NCBI GenBank assembly: GCA_036937835.1
Contig: CM072880.1
Coordinates: forward strand, 3,276,001 to 3,340,000
DNA from: Pampus argenteus
Lineage: Eukaryota > Chordata > Actinopteri > Scombriformes > Stromateidae
Reading direction: 5' to 3'
DNA length: 64,000 nucleotides
Below are positions 51,501 through 62,600 of this stretch, piece after piece. Under the pieces are notes generated by a model. The model was not told the origin of the DNA. It was given only the letters and a program-made list of their open reading frames with translations, and did no database searches. Positions within the stretch are counted from its first letter, which is position 1, and each line of letters opens with the position of its first letter. The translations under genes were made by a program, and so were the position numbers.

Positions 51501-54093
51501 TCACCTATTTTCCTCAGTTCGATGGAGCTCTCAAACTGTTGGCCAGCAACTATGAGGAGGACAGCCAGGTTGATACCAGAGTAGAGAGTAGGCTGCAGCT
51601 CAAAGCCTTTCCTGTACCTAAGAGGTGATAAATGACCTCATTTGCAGTGAGTTACATGCATGTTAAAACAGTAGAAGAAGTGGAAGTGTGTGTGTGTATT
51701 TTTTACCACTGTATAGCGTTGTCTCTGTTCTTGGTGTCTTTGCAGTCTGAATCAAGGAAGATGTCCTTGTAGATTCGTCCACAGAGGCAGAACATGTCCG
51801 GCGCCGGGTGTTCACATGACTGCAACACCTGCAGCATCACTCGCAGAGCCTGCTCCCGATCACCAGGACTGTTTCTCCTGCACACGTACAGATTCATACA
51901 TTCAAATTAAGCTGTTTAAGCATTTTATTCCACGTGCCTACATGTGAGTTGTGCTTGAATCCAGCTCAAGTCTGGATACATGACGTTACCTGTTGAGAGC
52001 AAAGGAGTAGTGGAATTGGATCATGGGCTGAGTGGCCAGATCACAAGTTGGCAGCGTCTCCAGGGTTTGCACCAGTTTCACCATGGCGTCATAATCCTGG
52101 TGGTAAGATAAAGACAAACCACCTCTTTACTTTTTGCAATAGAAACACAGCCCTGTTTATGCCACTCGTTCTATAAATTAAGACCAGGTGTGTGCATGTT
52201 TTTACCTGTATGTCTCTGTAGGAGAACAACAGGTTCATGACGATGTCCTGCGTGAGGACCTCGGTGTTGTCGATGCGGAGTTTGATGCGGGAGAGCTCCT
52301 TCACCAGCTCCTCTCCCTGGTACTTCTCTCTGGCCTTCCTGATGTCATTCAGCAGTGTGTCCTTAAAGGAGGCGCTGCAGCAGACAGAAGGAGGAGGAGC
52401 TGCTTATCTCAAAGTTTCAGGTTTTCATATATCAAAGAAAAATCTAAAGCACTGCTGTGTCTTACCAGGATGTGACGTGAATGTCCTTCAGCAGGCTGGT
52501 GAAGCGGTCCGTCAGGGGAACACACAGCGGCCCCAGCAGGTTGTCCCAGCTGGGCTGCATGTACTCACTGGCCCTGCGCTGGGCGTCGCTCTCACAGCAC
52601 ATATACTCATGGTTAGGAGTCACTATGTAGGGGATGAAGTAGTAGTTACCACTGGATGCCTAGATGGAGAGACGGACGGGGGTTTGGTTTACTTCAGGAA
52701 AAAGAGCTTCTACATTTCAGTGTAAGTACTGGAGGGACTTTGACATTTATTCTGACTATATATCAGATAAACACATGCTGCAGGCGTAAAAGGAGTCCGG
52801 AAAGACAGGAAGAGGATGGAGGGAAGTGGAGAGTTAGTTAGAATTAGAGTGATTAATGAGGAGGAGAAGTACAAGCAGATCAGCACAAATGTTAAGGTTG
52901 ACATGGTGACGTCTCTTTCCTTCTGCGCTGGACAATATAATTCTTCATCTAGTCCTGTGTTTCTGTATTTATCCATATTGTTGTTTTCCATGTATATTAA
53001 ACTCCACAGCTGCACTCGCTGCACCCTAACCCTAACCCTTTGTTGCACAGGATGAACACATCAGCTGTTGTTTATTGACGATATCTGTCTGTCTCCTCCA
53101 TCCATGTAGCATTTGTTTTAAAATTACCACTAATTCTTAATACAAGTGCTACGATTACCAGGTCTATATTTACATAGGTGCTTTGAGAATATCCTTCAAG
53201 CTGGTCTGAGGTACAAAATAAGCATTTAAAATGTGCAATATGTAAGATTTATGTAAAAATTATAGTTTAAAAAATAACCAAACTGATGAACAGAATGTGA
53301 AGAAATAACAATTTTAATGTCATGTCAAAGACGTGGATGTGTTGTGTTGCAGAGATATCTACTGACATTAGCTTGCTAACCAACTAGCACCTGACTGTCC
53401 TGTCTTGTAATACCACTTTGTACCTCTAGGGGCAACAGTGAGTCACAAAATGGTGATAGTCAAACAAGCAGTATCACAGGTTTAAAGGAAAGCAGCCACT
53501 CATCCAACGACACGTTCAAGTGTTTTCTGAATGGAGGAAATGTGAGATTGACGTCTAAGAGCTCTGCCTGCAGACGGGTCGTGCCTGTTTTCAAGTTTCA
53601 CTCGGACCTATTGCACAGTTGAGATCCCATTGTGATCAAAACAGAGGCTCCAGAGCGTCAAACTAATTTTATCCTTCTTTGTTAGGTGAGTGCATTCACA
53701 CAACATCCTTCAGGAAGGTCGGTCTTTCCCATTCATACAAAAAACAAACCACTGTGTTAGAAAATATCTGGTTCTTTGATATAAAAAAAGCCAGTGTAAA
53801 TAAATATATTGAGGTTAACGGTTAACTACGATCCCCATGATGCATTTCAACACGAAACATCCAATAACCAAGCTTTAAAACTCTGTGACATATACTGAGC
53901 CAATAGAAAACATGACTTTATAGAGACAACCCATATGACAGTTATGTTACCCAGCTGCCCCTCCCACTTCACAAATCTCCCAGCATGCTTTGGTGCAGCA
54001 TGGTACCTACTTTATTGCACAATCCAGAGCCCCTGTATTCTGAAGGCAACTGAACCCAGGGAAAACCTAACGCTGAAGGACGAGCGGCCTACT

Positions 54094-54138
<45 letters not shown>

Positions 54139-54596
54139 GATACGTACATTCAAATCAGTTGCTAAGAAGAATAGCTACTAACACTTTAAGACTATTTCAG
54201 GAGCCTATCACGCATGTTTTCATGTTTTGTGTGTGTGTGTGTGAGAGAGAGAGACAGAGAGAGACAGAGACAGATAGGAATTGAGTGGAAACATGTGCAT
54301 GAACATTGCTGCATGGATTTGTGGGTGAGAGGACAAACAGCACTTGTCACGAATATAACTCTAAAAATAGCATAAAACAGTGTGTGCACATAAATCAAAT
54401 GTTTGAAACACATACAGCGCGCACACACACACATACACACACACACATGCAGAAACTTACTGTGTTTTTCTGTGCAACCATGTCCTGTAAGAAGATCAAA
54501 CAAGAACATGTAAGGATATCAAACACTTACACTGCCACATTATTACTTTAAACAGCTGTTTTACCTCCTGGCAGCACAGTTCAGGACTCACTGTAT

Positions 54597-54627
<31 letters not shown>

Positions 54628-55075
54628 CCATAAATAACTCGTCCTAAGGAAGTGTGAAGGAACGGTACCTTCAGTGACTGGGCAGTGTCGGGATCAGTGT
54701 CGTGGTACAAGATGACATTGTTGGCCATGTCGAAGCTCTCCCTCACACCCAGATGATAAAACAAGGAGGGCTGCCGAAACACATCACTCATATCCACAAC
54801 CGCAATGTCTGCAGAACAAAAACAGATCAGATCACGGGACAACAAAGAGGACACGGCGGTGTCAACAATCACAAAACGATCACATGTCTCTAAGGTCACT
54901 GTTTCACATAAATACAATTATGTACTCTATATATACACATATATAGGAGTAGTGAATAAATGAATGAATAAATTTGGACACAGTCTGCTAGTACTACATG
55001 TTCTGGGTGGGCTACTATCCACTTGACCTCTGACCTCAGTAAACGTGGCAACGTCAACAAAGGATTTAGACAGTT

Positions 55076-55108
<33 letters not shown>

Positions 55109-56452
55109 CTTTATAAAGTTTATAATATCTTTTTCCACACCCAGCATAGCAACAAATGATGCGGAAAGACAACATGACTGGGCTGGTGTGCAGACATGAA
55201 GAACCACATTTTATTTTTTTATTTTTATTTTTTTGACATATCTGAATTTCCATCTTAGTTTAGCGTCTTACGAGTGAAACTTTCACAAGAATCTAGCCAA
55301 GAGTTGTTGAGATATTTCGACTGTCCAGCGGGTATCGGGACGGACCTGATCCACATCGTCAGAATACATTTGAGCTTATCAATCTAATAATCAAACATTA
55401 AATCAACATATAGTCTGACTTCATTCACACTTACAGGCCTCGTTCACAGCAGACTTCCAGACATGTCGCAACAGGAAAACCACAAGTAGAGTTAATAACA
55501 TCAACAATGACTGAGTGTATCCATGTGTATTAATGTTATGAATTACAGCTGAGCCTTAATAAAGTAGTAAAACATCTGCATTAAGATACTTATCTTTAGA
55601 GCTGCAAGGATTAGTCAATTAATCCATCAACAGAAAATTAATCTCCCAACTATTTAAAAATAAAATCCTGATTTTTTAAAGCATAAAATGTCATAATTCT
55701 CTCGTTAAGCTTCTTAAATGTTAATATTTTCTGGTTTCTTTAGTTTTCTATCACAGTAAGAGATATATATCTTTATATTTGGGTTCAGGTCAAAACAAGA
55801 CAACTAATTGATTCATATTTCCTCTTCTTTTCTATTATAATTTCTTTCAAAATCATATTTTTTTTTAATGCACAATCCCAACATTATTCTCACATACACT
55901 GCTAGGTATAATGATATATGATTTATTTATAAGTGAGTTTATAGTATTATAATTAATGTCTATAGTATCATAACTTATGATAGTAGCACAGTATAGACTT
56001 GTATATGACATGTGGTTACATGTTGCATACAGCATCCGTTGTTTCAACAGCTTTTCACATATTTCAACATGAAACAACTTTATTGAACTACTTGAACTTT
56101 TTTTTTTTTTTTTTTGCAACAAACTACTAAAACCGTGTTAAAACACACCTGCATCGTAGAAACTATCCAGCACTGATGTTTCTCCAAAGTCCAGCCTGCC
56201 GAAGGTGACGGTGGTGAGCAGCGCGCTCTCCGCGTCGCAGGCTCTCTGCAGACACTGCAGAGCTCCGGACTCCGGGCTGCTGGCCATCACCGACTTCAGC
56301 CCGTCGTTCAACACGTACACGACCCGCAGGGAGCGCTGCTTGGCCGGCGGGCTGGGGCTGAACACCTCGCCCCTGTCCCGCTCCACGACGCACGCCCCGG
56401 CTGAGTGCTCTCCTCCCATATCGGCGACCTGTGCGCTCTGTCCGGTTTCCAT
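44361..56452 (-). CDS. map3k15: map3k15 (ASK3), complete, 29 coding exons
   Basis: Stress-activated MAP3K that phosphorylates MAP2Ks upstream of JNK and p38; mammalian ASK3 responds to osmotic stress. Exons in order: 56149-56452, 54669-54808, 54461-54484, 52466-52659, 52206-52374, 51990-52096, 51707-51877, 51505-51617, 51204-51363, 50937-51087, 50723-50830, 50519-50568, 50192-50287, 49953-50040, 49716-49849, 49311-49438, 48929-49059, 48703-48808, 47771-47928, 47499-47682, 47213-47390, 46516-46690, 46061-46246, 45765-45870, 45364-45607, 44965-45077, 44773-44879, 44558-44634, 44361-44454. All phases match; 3,996 nt encode 1,331 residues, close to the usual ASK length. MAP3K15 is preferred over MAP3K5/6 mainly by its place next to sh3kbp1, as on human Xp22; a tree would settle it. 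Confidence 0.93.
45653..45693. repeat. (AT)n microsatellite
   Basis: AT run of about 20 units in map3k15 intron 24, between the exon 24 donor and the exon 25 acceptor. Confidence 0.95.
46490..46515. repeat. (CA)n run next to the exon 22 donor of map3k15
   Basis: Starts right after the exon 22 donor, so the transcript has a UG tract that begins at the 5' splice site itself (CAG|GTGTGTG). Confidence 0.9.
46695..46734. repeat. (CA)n run at the exon 22 acceptor of map3k15
   Basis: On the transcript strand a UG tract of about 20 units ends a few bases before the TCACAG| acceptor at 46691, in place of a pyrimidine tract. Confidence 0.92.
47499..49849 (-). CDS. map3k15: map3k15 exons 15-20: Ser/Thr kinase domain
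   Basis: All catalytic landmarks are present: the glycine loop GRGTYGVVYAG, the lysine in RIAIKEI, the HRD loop IVHRDIKGDN, the DFG motif ISDFGTSKRLAG, the activation-segment Thr in CTETFTGTLQYMAPE (matching the ASK1 autophosphorylation site) and DIWSLGCTIIEMATGKPPF. The kinase therefore appears active. An 84-base (TG)n array lies in the intron between exons 18 and 19. Confidence 0.95.
48241..48287. repeat. (TG)n microsatellite
   Basis: Run with one TTTG interruption in map3k15 intron 18. Confidence 0.93.
48459..48542. repeat. (TG)42 microsatellite
   Basis: Uninterrupted TG array, 84 bases, in map3k15 intron 18, about 160 bases past the donor of exon 18, which encodes the DFG motif. Confidence 0.97.
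49953..50568 (-). CDS. map3k15: map3k15 exons 12-14: PH-like segment before the kinase
   Basis: Exon 12 reads KGIHEWNLTAMSLKGI, exon 13 SKFDERCCFLYVHDNSDDFQ and exon 14 FCSMVKEMISDGTGNAVELE with an acidic end. This matches the ASK PH-like domain that primes substrates. Exon 12 is small (50 nt). Confidence 0.9.
50723..52659 (-). CDS. map3k15: map3k15 exons 4-11: central TPR-type regulatory region
   Basis: Residues about 157-547. Helical repeats typical of ASK kinases are visible: ASEYMQPSWDNLLGPLCVPL, RIDNTEVLTQDIVMNLLFSY, MFCLCGRIYKDIFLDSDCKD, FELQPTLYSGINLAVLL and NNYWDVGQFFTVSMLANDI. The end reads VLILEPTKVYQPSYVSINNE, the start of the PH-like part. In ASK1 this region controls kinase activity and binds TRAF proteins. 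Confidence 0.92.
52660..54460. other. map3k15 intron 3, no exon seen
   Basis: Contains a (CA)n run at 54096-54130, a GA-rich run near 54241-54272, and a moderately conserved-looking repeat at 53210-53460 that resembles interspersed fish repeats. No further exon on either strand. Confidence 0.5.
54461..56452 (-). CDS. map3k15: map3k15 exons 1-3: N-terminal regulatory domain
   Basis: Exon 1 starts METGQSAQVADMGGEHS and carries LRVVYVLNDGLKSVM and VTFGRLDFGETSVLDSFYDA, the ASK thioredoxin-binding region. Exon 2 reads DIAVVDMSDVFRQPSLFYHL and GVRESFDMANNVILYHD. Exon 3 is a microexon of 24 nt (54461-54484) that encodes just DMVAQKNT and fills the gap before SGNYYFIPYIVTPNH in exon 4. Exon 1 lies in CpG-rich sequence. 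Confidence 0.92.
54809..56148. other. map3k15 intron 1, no exon seen
   Basis: AT-rich intron with a CA run at 55077-55102. A poly-T run lies near 56098-56116, within the first 60 bases after the exon 1 donor. Confidence 0.55.
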
Positions 56453-56670
56453 AGCGAGAACCTGGCTGGTGTTTAATGCTTTACCTCCTTCCTTCTCCCT
56501 CCCGTTAACTCCTTTGCTCTGTTTTCTTCCTCCGTCTTGTCCTCACTTGTTGCGCACCTGAAGTCGGCGGAGAGGAGCGCGTCTGAGTTTGTCCCCCAGC
56601 ATCTCCGCCTCATTAACTCTCATCATCCGCCGATTATCTCGCACCAAGAAGTCCGCTTCACCCAGACTGG
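56150..56670 (-). promoter_or_regulatory. CpG-rich promoter and first exon of map3k15
   Basis: The sequence around the start codon and just upstream is GC-rich with frequent CG dinucleotides, in contrast to the AT-rich sequence on both sides. The transcription start is not resolved. Confidence 0.5.
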
Positions 56671-57181
56671 ATCCGACTAGATCACTGGTCCCCGACAGAG
56701 AGGAGGAGATGTGGGAAGAGGGAGGGGATCAAAACCACAACTTAACTTATTCTCTTTTGACTCTTGCCTAATATTATCCTACACTTTCTAAATATAAAAC
56801 TGTGTGTTGCATTATGGGAAATGTAGGAGTAGCAGGACACTTGATTTATATTGGGGAAATTAAACCTGCATTGATTTTTTTTGGCCACTTGGGGGCAGTG
56901 GAAACAAATCGTGAACATAAAACTGACATATTATGACCTTTTAAGCTGATATGTTTAACTTATATTCACATCCAGTCATTACAGAGCAACATTATCATTA
57001 TTTAGAGTCATATTTCATGTCCACGTGGAGAATATAAAGTCCAATATTCACTCTTTTAGCTTCGTTTTGAGCTCAGCAGGTGTACTGTGGGATTTTACAA
57101 ACACACATTTAATACACTATTATAAAAAAAATATTGATTATAGGTGCTTTAAAATACAACTACTATACAGTTCAATACCCC

Positions 57182-57255
57182 TCTCATGTCTGTACAGTAA
57201 ATATAAAACTAGCCTGACATAAAGACTGTTAACGGGGGAGGGGAAACGGCTCGTA
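57182..57255. repeat. Diverged copy of a percomorph interspersed repeat
   Basis: The order TCATGTCTGTACAGTAAATA, then CTAGCC, then CATAAAGACTG, then a G-run and GAAACGGCT parallels the copy at 58270-58440. Confidence 0.55.
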
Positions 57256-57757
57256 CCGCTTTCATATTTTTCTGTTTTAGTGTTCGAGCTGATGATTTTA
57301 CCTCCTACGTCCCAAAACCTGCTTCCACATTTGTTTCCTATTGCAACATAGGTTGCAATACGCTTACGTTGTCTGGCGTTGACACAATATCCAGCTCTTA
57401 TAGGCATTATACAGCTGGCTTTATGTTACATTTGAAGGTTTTTACGTACGTTATGTCAAAATAATGCTGTCGTAGTTCTGCAGTCACCGTTAAGGCTGAA
57501 TCAGGACTTTCACTTCTCCTCGAATGTCCAGTTTCAATCCGTCACAACCCGTTTTTTTTTTTTTTTTTTTCTTTTTTTTTGTGTCTCAAACATATTTGTC
57601 ATGTTAACAAAATGTGCACACATACAGTACATAATAGCATCTTTATTACACTGAAATATAAAAGTATATATATTTATCACTATCCTGGAGAGAAAGGACC
57701 AAGTCAAGAAAACAACTTGTCGCCTCAGTTGTAGCAGTTTTTTCTCGTTGTCATACG

Positions 57758-57775
57758 AAAGAAAGAAAGAAAGAC

Positions 57776-57814
<39 letters not shown>

Positions 57815-57845
57815 CAGAAAGAAAGAAAGAAAGAAAGAAAGACAG
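57758..57845. repeat. (GAAA)n tetranucleotide array with GACA variants
   Basis: About 20 units of GAAA/AAAG with three GACAG variants in intergenic DNA. Its long open frame on the minus strand (Phe/Leu/Ser runs) is a repeat translation. Confidence 0.95.
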
Positions 57846-58289
57846 ATTTGGAGTCAGAAACAGGAAGGCCACAGTGACGGGTTGCCATTGATTCTGTGCA
57901 CATATAAGGAATGGAGGCAAACAGCCGTACACGCTAAGCCTACCTCACATACAAACACACACACACACACACTTCTTATCTTCCTTCACCAGTGAGGACC
58001 TTTCACTACATTCCTTAAACTTTGCCCCTGAACTTTACCCTTTCAACCAAAAAAAAAAAGCACCAGAAACATCAGGTTAACGTCGGTTTGAGTGTTTGGG
58101 GTGTGATGCGACCAGCACAGCTGTTTAAAAGATTTCCAGAGGTGGCGCAAAAGTGCATAAGTTAAAAAAAAGCTAAATTTCTTTTTCCAGAAGGCAGTAT
58201 TATTAATATTATTATTATTAACTTTATAATAAGTGTGTTCATGCACTCACTCATACTTTTCTTTAGATACATTTTTAATTTACTGTCAA

Positions 58290-58560
58290 ATGTTTTTTTT
58301 TTTCTTCTAAGAGTTAGATGAGAAGATCAACACCACTCGTGTCTGTACGGTAAAAATAAAGCAGGCAGTTAGCTTAGCTTAGCATAAAGACTGGAAACAG
58401 GGGGAAACAGCTAGCCTAGCTATGTTCAAGGGTAGTAAAATACCTGTTTTTGTGCAGATTTATCAAATGATATATAATATGTTAATTAGTGACCCTTACA
58501 GGTGCTGGTAGGTAGATTTTGTTACCTTTAAACAGAGCTGCTTCCAGTCTAAAGAAATAA
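58290..58560. repeat. Percomorph interspersed repeat with an inverted second half
   Basis: Contains GTTAGCTTAGCTTAGCATAA, AGACTGGAAACAGGGGGAAA and CAGCTAGCCTAGCT, a block seen over and over in percomorph genomes. Beyond 58450 the sequence TAATTAGTGACCCTTACAGG and TGCTGGTAGGTAGATTTTGT reads as the reverse complement of the usual downstream part. A shorter piece (CAGCCAGTTAGCTTAGCA) also lies at 29344-29361. Confidence 0.6.
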
Positions 58561-59620
58561 TAGGCAGCTATTTTGATAATTGATTGATCATTAATCAAAT
58601 ATTCCCCCAAATCCTAGACTGTCAATTGTGAGGATGTGATATACTTATGTGAACATACACTGAATAAAGTCTGATTAGACTTTAGGAAATTGTGACGGAT
58701 ATTTTTCACTATTTTCAGATTTATCGTAAACCGTTTTTCAAAAACATTTTTCCAAAAATGTTGGACTATTCCTTTAAATAGCACATACAGTATCACAGCG
58801 TGTCATGTTGGTCAGATTTAACTGATCTGAACGAAGGAGAATCCAGATGAATTTTAACTTTCCAATAAGTAGAATATCTGACAGCAGATTAAAAATGTAA
58901 AACATTAAGGAAATAAGAGCGATATTCATTCAGGATTGAGGAAATATGTCTGAATATGTCGAAGCGGCTGATGCTTCAATCACCCGCCTGCAGTGTCCCG
59001 TAGAAACATCAATCTGACCTTTAAACCTAAACTAGCCCGTTGAAGAAGTCAGGACCAGCCAAAACAGCCTCACGTTGCAAAAAAAAATAAAAAAATTCAC
59101 ATGGATGATAATTCACACACACACACACACACAGATAGTTAGATAAGAGGCGAAAGGCCGCAGAGTGGACACAGAACAGCACAGAGGTCGTCTGAACCAA
59201 CCGGGCTACGGAGGCTGAGTCTTAAAGTACCAGTAAAGTCGCCACGACAGCCGCGGCTCTGCGTGATCGCTCTGTAACCGTGGCAACACACACAGCGGCA
59301 GGCCGAGGTCAGTCAGTACCAGTGGCACAGCGAGCTCCAACAAGAAAGCAGTAAACTTAAACAGAGAAGCCTCTTTGAGAGAAAAATATGAAATAGTGAA
59401 GTAAACACAGGATAAGGCGGCGTCAGGGGTGGGGTGGAGGGGGTGAGGAGGCCGTTTCCATGGTGCTGCGTTGTTGTTGCTGATGTTGATCGTTTGATGA
59501 TCGTTTGGCACAAACTTTGTTTTGGCTGAAGTGATCTAGTGGCCAACGGTGAGAATGTTTTTTTAATGCGGACCTCCAATGTGGTAAATCAGAGAGCGAC
59601 GATAAGGATGCTTTAAACTT

Positions 59621-62600
59621 TCATTTCCCCAGGTTCTTCTTTATGTGCTCTACTTCCATCTGTAAACAACAACAACAACAAAAAAGAAATAAATAAACGT
59701 TTCATCTTCATCATACAGTTATCAACAACAATGTTTCCTCAACATACACACCTGTAAACTAAGTCGAATCTTCTTCTCCTCGTCCAGCGCGCCGGCCAGC
59801 TGCTTCATCTCCTGCCTGAAATATAAGAAACGCGTCAGCCGTTACAACAACGTACCACACACACACTCACACACACACACACACACAGGTGCATGCAGTA
59901 TGTTTGGTGTACCTGTGCTGGCTCTTCAGCAGCTCTATGGAGGCCCTCAGGTCTCGCAGCTGATTCCTGAGCTCCTCCAACGTGGGCGGGGTCAGAGGCG
60001 ATTGCCGAAGCTCGGGGGAGGGGCTTAGACCCAAAGAGGAAGACGGGGAGGCGGGGCGATGGCCGGAGCTGTTTGGCGGGGTGAGGACAGAAGGCTTAGC
60101 GGGCAGTGGCGCTTTACTGTCAGGTGCCTGAGGACAAAAAGAGACATAAACACGTCATTGTTTTGAAGAATAAGATTTAAACAGGTAGTTTTATGATGTA
60201 TATGTTATTTTCAAAAGGTCAAGAATTAAAGTCAGAAAGATGGAAGTCACATCTGGTCAAGCTCTATATGTGGAGGAAGATCATGTGATAAGACTGAAAG
60301 CTCCAGAGCAGGTGAGACTGAAAAACATGAACCTTTTTAAGGCTTGAATTTAAGTTAAATATGGTAAAATAATCAAGAAAACACTGTTGTTTTTTTCCTA
60401 TTAATTATCAATGAATGTTTGCAAAACTACACTATCGATTGTATTTGCCATGAAACATAAACTTCACCTTACTAAAAATGTTATTATCAGTATTGATTAT
60501 CTCCATCCATCTTCTGTCCACAGAAAAAGTAACATTTACAGAAGGTGCTGTGTGAAATGTTAACGAGAGACAAAAACGTAGGAAGTTTTAACACAGGTCA
60601 GAAACTAGAACTGACAGTCTGTGGTGTGGCGCCCTCTGCTGGACAAAAGAAATACAGCGTGAAGGTGCAGTGAAGGTGCAGTGAAGGTGCAGTGAGGGTG
60701 CAGTGAGGGTGCAGTGAAGGTGCAGTGAAGGTGGAGGCCGTACAGAGATGGTGGAAACTCCTTTTCTCAGGGAAACTTCTACAGATCTGGAAGGAACGGA
60801 CTCTTGCTCCTCCTTCCGTCGGTCCTTCTCCTTCTTCTCCTCCACCGCGGGGGGGTCGAGGTCGAGGGCGGACAGAGAAGACTGTTGGAGAGACGGACAA
60901 AGAGGAACGTGTTTGTCATTAGTGATTGGACAGAAGCGATTTGTTTGGAGCCAATCGAGGCGCAAGTATACGACTAAGTAACGTTGAAACACACTCACAG
61001 GCAGGATGATCTGTGAGCGAGGCCGACGGTCCGTGACTCTTGGCCGTGACGCCGTTGGATGACTCAACTTCTCTGATGACAAAACCACTGCGTCCAAGTC
61101 TATATCTGCACACACACATACACACACACACACAACACAAAAAAACACACATGATTCTTACAACATGAAGCATCATTCTTGCTTCACAGCGCTCTGTGGC
61201 ACCATATCCTGATCTGATTGGCCAATGCACCCGCCTTTCAAACTCACCAGCATCATGTGACCTGTCAGGGGCAGAATCAGGTGTCGAAGCCCCGCCCTCA
61301 GACTTGGGGCTTTCACACCTGAGCAGGTAAACCATACAACAACATTAGGCTGCGTACGCTCAGGGAAATGGCTGTTTTCTGAATGTGTGTGCGTGTAAGT
61401 GTGTACTGACGCTAGAGCGGGCGGTCTCTCAGGGCGCCGCGGGGGTTGGGAGGAGGAGCTTGTCTTTGGGAGGAGAGGTTTCTTGGAAAGGATAGACGGG
61501 AGGGAGGGCTTGGGGATGTCTCCAAGCTTCACCTCTTCACCTATACACACACCGACACAGATATATACAAAAATACAAAATTGTAAAAAATAAGGGAAAA
61601 ACTTGCAAACACACACACACACACATATGCGTGCATAAGGCAGGAGGAGTACAGTAATGAAGGTAAGAGCTGCAGCAGCAAAAAGAAACTAAACTGATCC
61701 AGGAGGATTAAAGGTTGTTATGAGAATATGAAAAAAAAGAAGAAGAAGAAAGAGAAAAGTCTGCGAGGGCAGAAGAAGAAGTATCTGATACAAGAGATGT
61801 GATTTTATATTTGAGAATAAAATATTTCATTTCCCAAACAACAAAAACCGCCAATAGGATTATTTTTTTATTCACTTATATGTATTCAATACATTTTGGT
61901 TTTCAGAGTAAAATCATTTCAGTAGCCACAGTTTAAAAAAAGTGATTGTTTAAAAAGAAAATCAGATCAAATACTTGAGTGTTGACTTATTATGTTTATG
62001 AAAATATTCAGGAAATGTGACGTTTTTGTAATCGAACCACAACTCACGACCTTTTTAAAATCTCTGCTTTTAGTTTGTTAAACTTTGTAAAGTAGATTTA
62101 TGTTTAAAACTCTGAATAAAGGGAGCTATTCCTGAAGTTAAAGGATGTGTTTGTAGAAGTGGATTAATCCGGTTGGACGAATAGCAGCATTTAAATTTAT
62201 AAAATTATTATTATTATTATGATAAATGTATGTACAGTTTTATATACATTTCTATATTTACTAAAATTCAGTTCCTCTCCAGCCGTATTTGTGCATGCAC
62301 TCGTTTCCCTCTTTTGTTTATTTTCCTTTTACTGTATGAAATAAATGACTCATATACGCAGGACGTGTATGTGGAAAACATAAATAAATAAATAAAAACA
62401 TAATTAATTTGTGCTTTCTGTAAGTAACGAGAGCTGAGAGGAAGCTTCTGTCTGACAGCAGCAGTAATGTTGCTGTCAGTGTCAAGAACAAAAAATCACA
62501 ACGCTCGCTTCCTGTTGCACACAGAAACCACGTCTTCAATCGAAGCTTTGTTCTCTCCGCGCTGCAGCCTCCTCACGTCTAACACCGAAAATTCAATCCC

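Larger units (their letters stand above)
56671..59620. other. Intergenic region: map3k15 upstream flank and sh3kbp1 3' flank
   Basis: No gene besides the likely sh3kbp1 3' untranslated region. A plus-strand TTTATT at 57642-57647 is a possible minus-strand AATAAA. The region also holds interspersed repeat copies and a tetranucleotide array, listed separately. Confidence 0.5.

Noticed and set aside
57534..57932. Minus-strand open frame of 132 codons
   Set aside because: It spans the (GAAA)n array and poly-T runs; it is Phe/Leu/Ser repeat translation.
60588..61148. Long minus-strand frame of 186 codons read as one exon
   Set aside because: It joins two real sh3kbp1 exons through an intron and then runs into the 11-bp minisatellite; donors and acceptors cut it.
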